Assembly (NCBI GenBank): GCA_048370855.1
Contig: DBGEOK010000004.1
Coordinates: 1-64,000, forward strand
Length of the DNA stretch: 64,000 nucleotides
Direction: 5' to 3'
Source: Limiplasma sp048370855
Lineage (GTDB): Bacteria > Bacillota > Clostridia > Christensenellales > Aristaeellaceae
The position numbers and the translations under genes are program-made. The notes under the pieces were generated by a model. It saw nothing but the letters and a program-made list of their open reading frames with translations, ran no database searches and was not told the origin of the DNA. Shown here one piece after another: positions 41,939-49,913 of this stretch. Every line of letters begins with the position of its first letter. Position 1 is the first letter of the stretch.

Positions 41939-42865
41939 ATGAACGTTCATCAAGCCAGGAGCTTTCTTTATCGAAATGCGAGGCCGTTGGATTTAGCCCG
42001 ATGGAAGTATTTTTTTGAAGGCGGCAGTCCAGAAGATGTTTTAACCGCGTTGGCGGCCTATCAAAATGACGACGGCGGCTTCGGCCATGCCTTGGAGCCC
42101 GATTGCTGGAATCCGGATTCCTCGCCAATCCAAACATGGGTGGCAACGGAAATCATTCATGAAATCGGGCTCGGGGACCAAGGGCATCCCGTCGTCCAGG
42201 GTATCCTTCGCTATTTATCCTCTGGAAAGGATTTTGACGGCCATACCTGGGCCAACACCATCGCTTCCAACAACCGCGCTCCTCATGCGCCGTGGTGGGA
42301 GCATGTCCCCGCCGCCGAACCGTCCTATAACCCAACCGCGTCCCTCATCGCCTTTATTTTGAAATTTGCGGATCAGGAGAGCCGGCTTTTCGCATTAGCC
42401 TGTAAACTTGCAAAAGAGGCTTACGCCTATTGTCAGGCGCGCTTCCCGATAGAATCCGCCCACACGGTCGTCTGCTTTGTAAGATTATACGATTGTTTGA
42501 AGGAAAGCGCCGCCGGCAATCTCGTCAATTTGGCGGAATTCAAGACCCTGCTGCAAAAGCAATTGCGAATGGTGATTCCCTACGATACGGACAAATGGGC
42601 CGCGGAGTATGTGTGCAAGCCGTCCCTTTTGATCCGGTCAAGGGCGAGCGATTTCTATGAGGAGAATCGGGTCATATGCGAGTATGAGTGCTCGTTTATC
42701 GAAAACACGCAGGAGCCGGATGGAGCCTGGGCCATCACCTGGTCGTGGGCCGATTATCCCGAGGAATGGAGCATCAGCAAAAATTGGTGGAAATCTGATT
42801 GGATTATCAAAAACCTTCTTTATGTCAAGATGATTCGGGAGGATATTTCAACGGGCGGCGATTGA
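41939..42865 (+). CDS. alpha/alpha-toroid-like (prenyltransferase/squalene-cyclase fold) protein of unknown function
   Basis: 308 residues, no signal peptide or membrane segment. AYQNDDGGFGHALEPD (about 40-56) and EPDGAWAITWSW (near 265) are QxxDGGF/W-type repeats as in the alpha/alpha toroids of terpene cyclases, prenyltransferases and related proteins. The catalytic DxDD of squalene cyclases and the zinc ligands of prenyltransferases are not seen, so a binding role or an unknown enzyme is as likely. Several conserved-looking Trp-rich stretches (PWWEHVP, KNWWKSDW). ATG follows GGCGGAAAGGA. It is a lone gene ended by the bidirectional hairpin at 43193. Confidence 0.7.
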   Translation: MNVHQARSFLYRNARPLDLARWKYFFEGGSPEDVLTALAAYQNDDGGFGHALEPDCWNPDSSPIQTWVATEIIHEIGLGDQGHPVVQGILRYLSSGKDFDGHTWANTIASNNRAPHAPWWEHVPAAEPSYNPTASLIAFILKFADQESRLFALACKLAKEAYAYCQARFPIESAHTVVCFVRLYDCLKESAAGNLVNLAEFKTLLQKQLRMVIPYDTDKWAAEYVCKPSLLIRSRASDFYEENRVICEYECSFIENTQEPDGAWAITWSWADYPEEWSISKNWWKSDWIIKNLLYVKMIREDISTGGD

Positions 42866-43192
42866 GCTTGCGCAGAAGGTTCTGTCGAGGCGATAAGGAG
42901 AAAACCCTATCGCCTTATCTTTTCATGCTGCCGCCCCAGTCCCGCGCAGGCGCGGGATATCGTGCGATCGGCGTGTACCCGCGCATTAACGCCTCCCAAA
43001 ACGGACTCTGAGCAGCCTCAAGGGGCTTCGTCCTTTACAAGCTTCGTCTTCGGATGCGTGAAGCCTTCCCCGTCGGGTCGATAACGATCATCCTCCTGGG
43101 CCATGCCTTTCTCCGCGCGGGGGATTCCCGCTCATAGTCCAGGCTTACCCTTCGCCGGACGAGCGACCGTCCATTTCTCTTTGAAAAAACAG
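42866..43192. other. intergenic region between convergent genes
   Basis: No gene supported. GCGATAAGGAGAAAACCCTATCGC near 42890 can form a short hairpin and may be a terminator of the toroid-like gene. Confidence 0.4.
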
Positions 43193-43234
43193 AACCCGCA
43201 TGGGAAGCCTCGCTTCGCTCCCCATGCGGGTTTT
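43193..43234. terminator. bidirectional terminator at the end of the large sugar operon
   Basis: AACCCGCATGGG (43193-43204) pairs with CCCATGCGGGTT (43221-43232), with a TTTT on the right and an A-rich run on the left. It sits between convergent genes and can end transcription from both sides. Confidence 0.85.
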
Positions 43235-43258
43235 GCACCCTTTAGTTCCTTGCCGGGT

Positions 43259-43882
43259 CTAACCCCTTTGCTTCCAGGCCAGCAGCATGCCCTCCACAAT
43301 CAGCCGTCCCACAACCGCTCCGCCGTCTAAAAGGCCGATGCTGGCGTCTCCGTAATAGGCCGCCCGGCCATGCACGGAGCGCATGCCCCGCGTCGCCTCG
43401 CAGCCCGTCTCCGCGGCGGCCAGCGCGGCGCGGAGCGCCTTTTCCGGCTGGTCCGCATAGGCTGCGAGCGCTTCCGCCGCCGGGCATAAGGCATCCAGCA
43501 CGGTCTTTTCCCCCGGCTTGGAATGCGCCCTCGCCATCATCAGCTCCAGCCCTTTTCCAAAGGCGTCGGCCCATTCCGCAAGCGACACGTCCGTCTTGCC
43601 ACGCAGCGGCTTTGCCATTCCCATCATCCCAAAGGAGAGGATCGTGCCCAGGGAAGAGGGCGCGGCCTCATTCATGACCGACGAGCAGACCGTCAGCAGC
43701 TTTCCCAAATCCTGTTCCCGCGACGCCTCGCAGGCCTCGGATACAGCCTTGAAGCCCTCTCGCATCGATATGCCAAGGTCCCCGTCCCCGCTCTTTTGGT
43801 CCAGCTCGGTCAGCAGCTCCGCCTCGCCGCTTATCCGGCCGGAAATCGAGCGGCAAGCCCGCTTGATATCCTCCGCGTTCAT
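43259..43882 (-). CDS. dhaL: DhaL, ADP/ATP-binding subunit of a dihydroxyacetone-type kinase
   Basis: 207 residues. The metal-nucleotide site is DQKSGDGDLGISM, with the three Asp of the family motif; the usual His after GDGD is Leu here. The second half has GEKTVLDAL and GRAAYYGDASIGLLDGG. DhaL carries the nucleotide and phosphorylates the keto-triose or keto-tetrose bound to DhaK. In PTS-type systems DhaL is recharged by DhaM; no DhaM gene is present in this operon, so either ATP is used directly or DhaM is elsewhere. It is the last gene of the 15-gene operon. Confidence 0.88.
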   Translation of the reverse strand: MNAEDIKRACRSISGRISGEAELLTELDQKSGDGDLGISMREGFKAVSEACEASREQDLGKLLTVCSSVMNEAAPSSLGTILSFGMMGMAKPLRGKTDVSLAEWADAFGKGLELMMARAHSKPGEKTVLDALCPAAEALAAYADQPEKALRAALAAAETGCEATRGMRSVHGRAAYYGDASIGLLDGGAVVGRLIVEGMLLAWKQRG

Positions 43883-43895
43883 GCGCGCGCCCCCT

Positions 43896-44903
43896 TTACC
43901 GGTTTAGATTGGTATAAAACGGCGTGGAGGCGGGGGCCAGCAAAAGCCTTTTCAGCTCCGCGTCCAGCCGGAACAGCGTCACGGACGCGCCCGCCATCTC
44001 CATAGAGGTGGCAAACTCTCCGATATGCGGCGCCAAAACGTTTACGCCAAGCCCGTTCAGCCTCGCGCTCAGCCGCCTGTACAAAATGAATTGTTCCTCC
44101 AGCGGCGTTGCCCCCAGGCCGTTGACCATCACGGAAACCTCGTCCCCGCGCTTCAGGGGCAGCTCGGTAAGCAGCCGGTCCAAAAGCAGGTCGGCCAGCT
44201 CGTCCGCGGTCATGAGCTTGCGCGTCTCAATACCCGGTTCTCCATGGATACCCATGCCAATTTCAATTTCATCCTCGGCAATCTGAAAGGTCGGCCTGCC
44301 CACCTGGGGCAGCGTGCATGGCGACAGCGCGACCCCGATGGTACGGATTTGCGACAGCGCGCGCTCTGTAACGGCGGCGACGTCTTCCAGCGAAAGCATG
44401 GCAGACGCGGCGGCTCCCGCTACCTTGTACGCATAGACCATGCCCGCCACCCCGCGGCGCGAGCTTTCCCGTCCCGGCGGCGCGGAAGCGGCGTCGTCGC
44501 AAACGCGCACGATTCGCGTGCGCACGTCCTCCATCTCCACCATATCGCAGGCAAGCTCAAAGTTCATGCCGTCCCCGCCGTAGTTTCCAAACAGGCACAG
44601 CACGCCCGCCCCAAAATCACACGCGCGGATCACGTCCGCCATTTTCCGCGCGGAGGGCGAGGCAAACAAATTGCCCACCGCGCAGCCGTCCAGCATTCCC
44701 TCGCCCACATAGCCCAGAAAAACCGGCAAATGGCCGCTGCCGCCTCCCGTCACCAAGCCGACCTTTCCCTCCGTCAGATGCCCGCGGCAGACCACCTCGC
44801 GCAGATCGCCGTTGAGCGGCGCGATACGGTCCCCATACGCGGCAAAGATGCCCTCCATGGTTTCGTCCACAAATTTCTCCGGGCTGTTCATCAGCTTCTT
44901 CAT
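43896..44903 (-). CDS. dhaK: DhaK, substrate-binding subunit of a dihydroxyacetone-type kinase
   Basis: 335 residues. The family start (VTGGGSGHLPVFLGYVGEGM) and the histidine that binds the keto group covalently (GMGIHGEPG, near residue 220) are both present, as is LFGNYGGDGMNFELA. Substrates of the family are dihydroxyacetone, and D- or L-erythrulose and related ketoses. Thirteen bases separate it from dhaL. In this operon it may phosphorylate a short ketose released from the imported sugar. Confidence 0.9.
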   Translation of the reverse strand: MKKLMNSPEKFVDETMEGIFAAYGDRIAPLNGDLREVVCRGHLTEGKVGLVTGGGSGHLPVFLGYVGEGMLDGCAVGNLFASPSARKMADVIRACDFGAGVLCLFGNYGGDGMNFELACDMVEMEDVRTRIVRVCDDAASAPPGRESSRRGVAGMVYAYKVAGAAASAMLSLEDVAAVTERALSQIRTIGVALSPCTLPQVGRPTFQIAEDEIEIGMGIHGEPGIETRKLMTADELADLLLDRLLTELPLKRGDEVSVMVNGLGATPLEEQFILYRRLSARLNGLGVNVLAPHIGEFATSMEMAGASVTLFRLDAELKRLLLAPASTPFYTNLNR

Positions 44904-44928
44904 ACCGGCTTCCCCTCCCTTCGCCTGG

Positions 44929-45516
44929 CTATTCCAGGTTCGCGTGACGGCTCATGACGGCCTCGTCGCCGCAGGCGAGCCCCTCCCGGCGCGCCAGCCG
45001 TATCGCCATGGCGTCGCACAGCAGCAGCATGCCCTGCTCAAAGCCGTTTCCGCTGATCTGTATGGTGCCCGCGCCGCTCGGCGCGCCGTTCTTGGCCGTT
45101 ACGCCCGGGATGCGTACCGTCAGGCCGGCGTGGGCCGCCAGCTCCGCTTCGGGGTAAATGGTCAGCGCCGCCACCTCCGCCCCCGCTTGCCTGGCCTTTT
45201 CCGCCATCAGCACCACGGAGGCCGTCCTGCCGGACCCGGAGCCAACAATCAGCAAATCCCCGGCTTCAATGGCCGGGGTTGTGGTTTCCCCCGCCACATG
45301 CACCCGCAGTCCCAAGTGCATCAGCCTCATGGCAAAGCAGCGGAGCACCAGCATGGACCGACCGCAGCCGGCCACGAATACGCGCCTGGCCCGGCAGATC
45401 GCGTCAAGCAGCGCCTCGGTCTGCTCCGCGTCCACCTCGGAAAGGTTCTCCTCCAGCTCCCTGGCGATGCGGACGGCCAATTCCGGCGCCAAAACTGCCT
45501 TTTCTTCTTTTGTCAT
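44929..45516 (-). CDS. hxlB: SIS-domain 6-phospho-3-hexuloisomerase-like protein, copy 1
   Basis: 195 residues. The pattern matches HxlB of Bacillus: GRSMLVLRCFAMRLMHLG, VHVAGETTTPAIEAGDLLIV, GSGSGRT (phosphate loop), the catalytic Glu in GFEQ, and the C-terminal RHANLE. HxlB converts the hexulose 6-phosphate made by HxlA into fructose 6-phosphate. The start is ATG 45516, which overlaps the stop of the hxlA gene by four bases (ATGA) and follows GGAGG; a TTG nine bases upstream is too near that site. The pairing with hxlA is that of classic RuMP modules. Confidence 0.88.
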   Translation of the reverse strand: MTKEEKAVLAPELAVRIARELEENLSEVDAEQTEALLDAICRARRVFVAGCGRSMLVLRCFAMRLMHLGLRVHVAGETTTPAIEAGDLLIVGSGSGRTASVVLMAEKARQAGAEVAALTIYPEAELAAHAGLTVRIPGVTAKNGAPSGAGTIQISGNGFEQGMLLLCDAMAIRLARREGLACGDEAVMSRHANLE

Positions 45517-46142
45517 GCTCCGCAAGCCTCCCGAAACCTGCGCGCGGCCTCCCGCACGTCCGGCGCGGCGGTAAGCGCGGCGCCGACGATGGCGATATCC
45601 GCGCCAAGCGCGCGCGCGCGGCCGATGGTATCCAGCTTCACCCCGCCCGCGACGGCCACTTGCGCGCCGCTCACCGCGCCCCTGAGGACGGCGAGGTCAT
45701 CAAAGGGCGTTCTTCCCGTATGCTGTACGTCGTATGCCGTATGCACGCCGATGATATCCACGTCCAGCGCGTCCAGCTCCCTGGCCCGCTCCGCCAGGTT
45801 TTCAACGCTGAGCATGTCCACATAGACGAGCTTACCGGCCTCATGCGCCGCCCTTTTGACGCCCAGAACGGTTTCATTGGCAGCCACGCCCAGCACGGTG
45901 ATGATATCCGCGCCGGCATCCGCCGCAAACTTTGCCTCCATATACCCGCCGTCGGCAATCTTCATATCCGCCAGGACGACCGCCTCCGGAAAGCGCCGCT
46001 TCATCGCCCGCACCGCGCCGACGCCCTCCTTCAGCATCAGCGGCGTTCCCAGCTCGATGATATCCACCAGGCCATAGACCTTTTCCGCCATGGCCAGGGC
46101 CTTCTCCAAACCGTCCAAATCCAGCGCGATTTGCAATTTCAT
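45513..46142 (-). CDS. hxlA: 3-hexulose-6-phosphate synthase-like protein (OMPDC-family barrel), copy 1
   Basis: 209 residues. Starts MKLQIALDLDGLEKAL, then IIELGTPLMLKEG, LADMKIADGGY (Asp-x-Lys-x-x-Asp site), GADIITVLGV, VHTAYDVQ and VAVAGGVKLDT. The line-up with Bacillus HxlA is close throughout. HxlA joins formaldehyde with ribulose 5-phosphate, reversibly; the related 3-keto-L-gulonate 6-phosphate decarboxylase has the same fold and is the main alternative. The ATG overlaps the stop of the epimerase gene upstream by four bases. Confidence 0.87.
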   Translation of the reverse strand: MKLQIALDLDGLEKALAMAEKVYGLVDIIELGTPLMLKEGVGAVRAMKRRFPEAVVLADMKIADGGYMEAKFAADAGADIITVLGVAANETVLGVKRAAHEAGKLVYVDMLSVENLAERARELDALDVDIIGVHTAYDVQHTGRTPFDDLAVLRGAVSGAQVAVAGGVKLDTIGRARALGADIAIVGAALTAAPDVREAARRFREACGA

Positions 46143-46834
46143 CCTGCCGCCTCCTGTTCGTCGATTCCCGCCCGGAAGGCGGCGCACGCTTCCTCGATGC
46201 CCATATCAGGCCGGAAGACGCTCGCCGTTCCAAGCACGTACACATTTGCCCCGTTCCGTCTGGCAACGCGCGCGTTGCGAACCGAGATATTCCCGTCCAC
46301 CTCCACCAGGGCCTCCCCTCGGCCCGCCCGGTCTAAAATTCCGCGCGCGCGCGCAATGCGCGCGGCAAAAGCCTCGTCGATATCCACGCGCGGCCCGGTG
46401 ACGCCGGCCACCACATTCAGCAGCAGCAGCATATCCAGCATCGGCGCCACCTCCTCGGCATAGGCCAGCGGCGTGCTCGCGTTCAAGGCCAGCGACACCC
46501 CCGCCCCGCTCTTTCGCACCTCCGAAAGCACATAGGGTAAAAGCTGGGTGGACTCCGCGTGCACGCTGATAAACCCGCCCTTGCAGTAGGGCAGCACCTG
46601 ATCCAGGTACAGCTCCGGCGTTTTGGACATGATGTGCACGTCCAGCGGCAGCCTGGCGCTCTGGCGCAGCCGCTCGAGCAGCGCCGGCGGGAGCATGGTG
46701 CTTGTGGTAAACGTGGTGTCCATAATGTCAATATGGAGCATATCCGCCCCGGCGCGTTCCAGCGCCCGGATATCGCGCTCCAGGTTCAGCAGGTCCGCGC
46801 ACATCAGCGAAGGCGCGAGCAGGTCTTTTCGCAT
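46139..46834 (-). CDS. ribulose/allulose-phosphate 3-epimerase-like barrel, copy 1
   Basis: 231 residues. APSLMCADLLNLERDI start; metal ligands in MLHIDIMD, DVHIM, FISVHAE and VEVDGNIS. The loop normally reading MDGxFVPN is MDTTFTTS here, so substrate contact has changed. The C-terminal NGANVYVLGTASVF resembles AlsE (allulose 6-phosphate 3-epimerase) more than Rpe, which has VAGSA. The role is epimerisation at C3 of a ketose phosphate; the ketose is unknown. Start at ATG 46834 after AGGAGA; longer in-frame sequence would overlap the SIS gene. Confidence 0.85.
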   Translation of the reverse strand: MRKDLLAPSLMCADLLNLERDIRALERAGADMLHIDIMDTTFTTSTMLPPALLERLRQSARLPLDVHIMSKTPELYLDQVLPYCKGGFISVHAESTQLLPYVLSEVRKSGAGVSLALNASTPLAYAEEVAPMLDMLLLLNVVAGVTGPRVDIDEAFAARIARARGILDRAGRGEALVEVDGNISVRNARVARRNGANVYVLGTASVFRPDMGIEEACAAFRAGIDEQEAAG

Positions 46835-46860
46835 AGGAATCCGTCTCCTTCCTCGCCCGG

Positions 46861-47427
46861 TTATTCCAAATTGGCGTGGTACTGCCACAGCGCGGACAGG
46901 TCCAGCTCTTTCCGGCGGATAATTTCCACGGCCATCGCGTCGCCGTACAGCAGAAGGCATTGTTCAAAAAGCGATGTCATCGGCTGCCGGGAGGGAAGCT
47001 CGTCGCTGCGGTTCAGCTTTGTCTGCACCGGCATGCGAAGGCGGATGTCACACAGGCGCGCGATGGTGCTGTCCTCGTTGGACCCGATCCACGCCAGACG
47101 GACGCCCAGCCGCTTCGCCTTCTCCGCGATTCCCTTGGGACAAACGCTCTCTCCGCTTCCGGAAGCAACGATGAGCAAATCCCTGGGCGTAATCGCCGGC
47201 TCCGTGATCTCCCCCACATAGTGAGCGTCGATACCCAGGTGCGCCAGCCGCTTGCACACGGCCTGCAAGGAGAGCAGCACTCTGCCGACGCCATAAAAGT
47301 ACACCTTCTCGGCCTCCAGCACCGCGCTCACGAGCGCCTCCCCCTGCCGGTCGTCGATGCGGTCCAGCGCCGCCGCGCATTCCTCCACAACCAGGTGCTT
47401 TGCAGCGCCAAGCGCCATAGCTCTCAT
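46861..47427 (-). CDS. SIS-domain phosphosugar isomerase (HxlB-like), copy 2
   Basis: 188 residues. VYFYGVGRVLLSLQAVCKRL, then HYVGEITEPAITPRDLLIV, ASGSGES, the catalytic Glu in SLFEQC, and the end QYHANLE. More diverged than copy 1: the usual GRSG/FAMRL block is GRVLL/VCKRL. It overlaps the stop of the epimerase gene upstream by four bases (ATGA), so it works together with that barrel, presumably as aldose-ketose isomerase for its product. Confidence 0.85.
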   Translation of the reverse strand: MRAMALGAAKHLVVEECAAALDRIDDRQGEALVSAVLEAEKVYFYGVGRVLLSLQAVCKRLAHLGIDAHYVGEITEPAITPRDLLIVASGSGESVCPKGIAEKAKRLGVRLAWIGSNEDSTIARLCDIRLRMPVQTKLNRSDELPSRQPMTSLFEQCLLLYGDAMAVEIIRRKELDLSALWQYHANLE

Positions 47428-48113
47428 CCTCCCTGCGCGGCCGCGACAGCGGCCTTCATACGCTCAAATTTGCCCGGGTCGATTGCGCCGCCGGTATAAA
47501 GCGCCGACGTACCCAGTACAAGCTGATTGGCTCCGTTTTTAATCATCTGCGGCGCGTTTTGCGCGCTCACGTTGCCGTCGGCCTGGAGCCGCAGGCCCGC
47601 AAGCCCCCGCCTCTCCTTTTCGCGGCGCGCGTCCGCCAGCTTCCGCAGCATCTCCGGCCGGGCGTTTTGCTTGCCGTATCCCGGCTCGATCATCATGAGG
47701 GTCAGCCCGTCGAGGCTCGGCCACAGATATTCCAGCGCGCTCAAGGGTGTGGCGGGCGCTAACGCCAGAAAGGCCGCCGCCCCCCTCTCCCGCAGCATGC
47801 GGAGCGTGCGCGCCGGAGCGCGAAGGGTCTCAAGCTGGATGGACACCTGATCTCCCGCGCGAACGTCAAACAGCCTCAGGATTTCTTCCGGCCGGTCCGC
47901 CATCAGGTGGTAATCCATCCCAATGGGCGCCATACGCCTCAGCGCGTTCGCAAGCTCCGGGCCCGCGGCAAGGTTGGGACAGTAGTGCCCGTCGCACACG
48001 TCCATATGCAGATGGGTAAAATGCGCCGTATAAAACGCCATATCCCGCTCCAGCGCCCGGAAATCCGAGCACATGAGCGACGGCATGAAGGCGGGGCTGT
48101 CGCGCGTCGTCAT
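47424..48113 (-). CDS. ribulose/allulose-phosphate 3-epimerase-like barrel, copy 2
   Basis: 229 residues. MPSLMCSDFRALERDM start; HLHMDVCDGHYCPN, DYHLMAD and LQADGNVS hold the four expected metal ligands. The His of the FISVHAE strand in copy 1 is Gln here (VSIQLE). NGANQLVLGTSALY is again AlsE-like. About a quarter to a third of residues appear shared with copy 1, so the two have probably different substrates. Its ATG is one base after the stop of the epimerase-fold gene upstream. Confidence 0.85.
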   Translation of the reverse strand: MTTRDSPAFMPSLMCSDFRALERDMAFYTAHFTHLHMDVCDGHYCPNLAAGPELANALRRMAPIGMDYHLMADRPEEILRLFDVRAGDQVSIQLETLRAPARTLRMLRERGAAAFLALAPATPLSALEYLWPSLDGLTLMMIEPGYGKQNARPEMLRKLADARREKERRGLAGLRLQADGNVSAQNAPQMIKNGANQLVLGTSALYTGGAIDPGKFERMKAAVAAAQGG

Positions 48114-48114
48114 G

Positions 48115-48954
48115 CTACTCCCCCAGCCTCCGGCGCAGCCATTCCACGGACTGCCGCGTGGCCTCCTCGGGCATGCGTTCGTAGGGCGTCATCAGTTCCA
48201 GGGACAGGTAACGGTCGTAGCCGACCTCGTCAAGCCTTTCAAGGATATGGTCCAGGTCCAGCACGCCCGCGCCGGGGATTACATGGGCCGAAAGGCCGTC
48301 GTACTGCGCGTCGCTGAAGTGGATATGGTATACCTCGCCCTTCAGGTTCTCCAGCGCGTCCTCGATGGTTTCGTTGCACATGCCCAGGCAGTAGAGGTCA
48401 ATCATGCCATGAAGGTTGGGGGAACGCACGTCGGCAAGCATCTGCTTGATGCGCCCCGTATCCGTCAGCACGGTCAGCAGCGGGTCCGCGGCTTCAATGG
48501 TCACGTTGATATCGTAGCCATGGGCCAGGTTGGCCAGGTAGCCCAGCGCGTCCGCCGAACGCCTCCAGGCATCCTCATAGCTGCCGTCCAGCGTACACCA
48601 GCCGGCGAAGAACTGCACCGTGGGGCACTCCAGCTCGTTGGCGAACGCGAGGCTCCGAACGTAATACTCGATGCTCCGCTTGCGCGCGTAGGCGTTGGGA
48701 GACGCGATATTTATCGGATATTTGACCTGCTCCGGGCACCAGCAAACCGCGCGCATGCCGTGGTCGCGCAGCCTGCGGGCCAACGCCTTGGCCTGCGCCG
48801 TCGTGTTATCCTCCACATGAAAATGGGGGTCGTTTGCGTAAAACTCAATCGCCGAGGCGCCCAGGCGCTCCAGCGATGCCAGCGCGTAGTCCAGCGAATA
48901 GCGGAAATAGGGAAAATTGGACATGGCAATCTGCTTGGCGCTTAAATGCTTCAT
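48115..48954 (-). CDS. sugar phosphate isomerase/epimerase (AP-endonuclease-2 / xylose-isomerase-like barrel)
   Basis: 279 residues, TIM barrel. Metal-binding residues are recognisable as Glu in VTIEAADPL, Asp in HGMIDLYCLG, His in YHIHFSDAQ and Glu in LSLELMTP. The family contains UlaE (L-xylulose 5-phosphate 3-epimerase), D-tagatose/allulose 3-epimerases and hydroxypyruvate isomerase. In this operon it may epimerise the free ketose before the kinase acts. It is flanked by a PfkB kinase gene (four bases) and an epimerase gene (one base). Confidence 0.87.
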   Translation of the reverse strand: MKHLSAKQIAMSNFPYFRYSLDYALASLERLGASAIEFYANDPHFHVEDNTTAQAKALARRLRDHGMRAVCWCPEQVKYPINIASPNAYARKRSIEYYVRSLAFANELECPTVQFFAGWCTLDGSYEDAWRRSADALGYLANLAHGYDINVTIEAADPLLTVLTDTGRIKQMLADVRSPNLHGMIDLYCLGMCNETIEDALENLKGEVYHIHFSDAQYDGLSAHVIPGAGVLDLDHILERLDEVGYDRYLSLELMTPYERMPEEATRQSVEWLRRRLGE

Positions 48955-48958
48955 CGTT

Positions 48959-49900
48959 TCATCCTCCTTGTTGGTCGCTGAGAAACTTGCCCACCTCAGC
49001 CGCGGTAGGAATGGAAGCCAGCCCGCCCTTGCGGGACACGCACAGGGCGGCGGCCGCGTTGGCGTACCGGATGGCCTCGTCCATTCCGCATCCGCCGCAC
49101 AGGCGCGTCATCAGCGCTGTGGTGAAGCTATCGCCCGCGGCGGTGGAATCCACGCACTTCACCGGGAAGGCGGGGAAGGCCGCGGACCTGTCTCCATCCA
49201 GCAGGAAGGCCCCGCGGCCTCCCAGCTTCAGCAGCACATACCGCGCGCCGGACGCTTCCCGAATCAGCCGCGCCGCCCGCAGCGCCGAGGCCTCGTCCTC
49301 CGCGGCGACGCCGCAAAGCGCTTCCGTCTCCGCCTCATTGGGGGATATCATATAGATGCCCTTTAGCCTTTGAAGGTCGATTCTCTTGGCGGGCCCGGCG
49401 TCCAGTATGACGGGAATGCCGCGCTCCAGCGCCAGCTCATGCGTCCGGTAAACGGTTTCCAGCGGCATTTCCAGTTGCATCAGCACCATGTCCCATGGCT
49501 GCGCGTCCAGCGCGTCCTCTACCATCCCCGGCGTAATCCTCCCGTTGGCGCCCAGGACGTTGGCGCCGATGTAGGAGCCGTCTTCCATGGTAAAAATAGC
49601 GGATAATCCCGTCCGCACGCCGTCAACCCGCGCGACATACCTGGTATCCACCCCGCAGGCGGCCAGCGTACCAAGCATTTCCTCCCCGTCCGCGTCCCAG
49701 CCGACCGCGCCTACCAGCCACGCGTCCGCGCCGAGCGCGGCGGCGACGGCGGCCTGGTTTGCCCCCTTGCCGCCGCCAAAATACTCGCAGGATTCAAACA
49801 CCAGGCATCCGTTCGGCTTCATCTCGCTTCCATGCGGGCCGTAAAAGATAATATCCTTGTTGATGCTGCCTACAATCAGCAGCTTCGCCCTTGTCTGCAC
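48959..49900 (-). CDS. PfkB-family sugar kinase (ribokinase-like)
   Basis: 313 residues. Sugar-binding start LLIVGSINKDIIFYG, EYFGGGKGANQAAVAAALGA (first PfkB signature) and VDSTAAGDSFTTAL with the catalytic Asp (second signature). Ribokinase and 2-keto-3-deoxygluconate kinase are near relatives; the acceptor is not identifiable. Start is GTG 49900, the first codon before the conserved strand, with a weak GGGGGTGGG before it. Likely activates the imported sugar with ATP. Confidence 0.88.
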   Translation of the reverse strand: MQTRAKLLIVGSINKDIIFYGPHGSEMKPNGCLVFESCEYFGGGKGANQAAVAAALGADAWLVGAVGWDADGEEMLGTLAACGVDTRYVARVDGVRTGLSAIFTMEDGSYIGANVLGANGRITPGMVEDALDAQPWDMVLMQLEMPLETVYRTHELALERGIPVILDAGPAKRIDLQRLKGIYMISPNEAETEALCGVAAEDEASALRAARLIREASGARYVLLKLGGRGAFLLDGDRSAAFPAFPVKCVDSTAAGDSFTTALMTRLCGGCGMDEAIRYANAAAALCVSRKGGLASIPTAAEVGKFLSDQQGG

Positions 49901-49913
49901 ACACCCACCCCCT

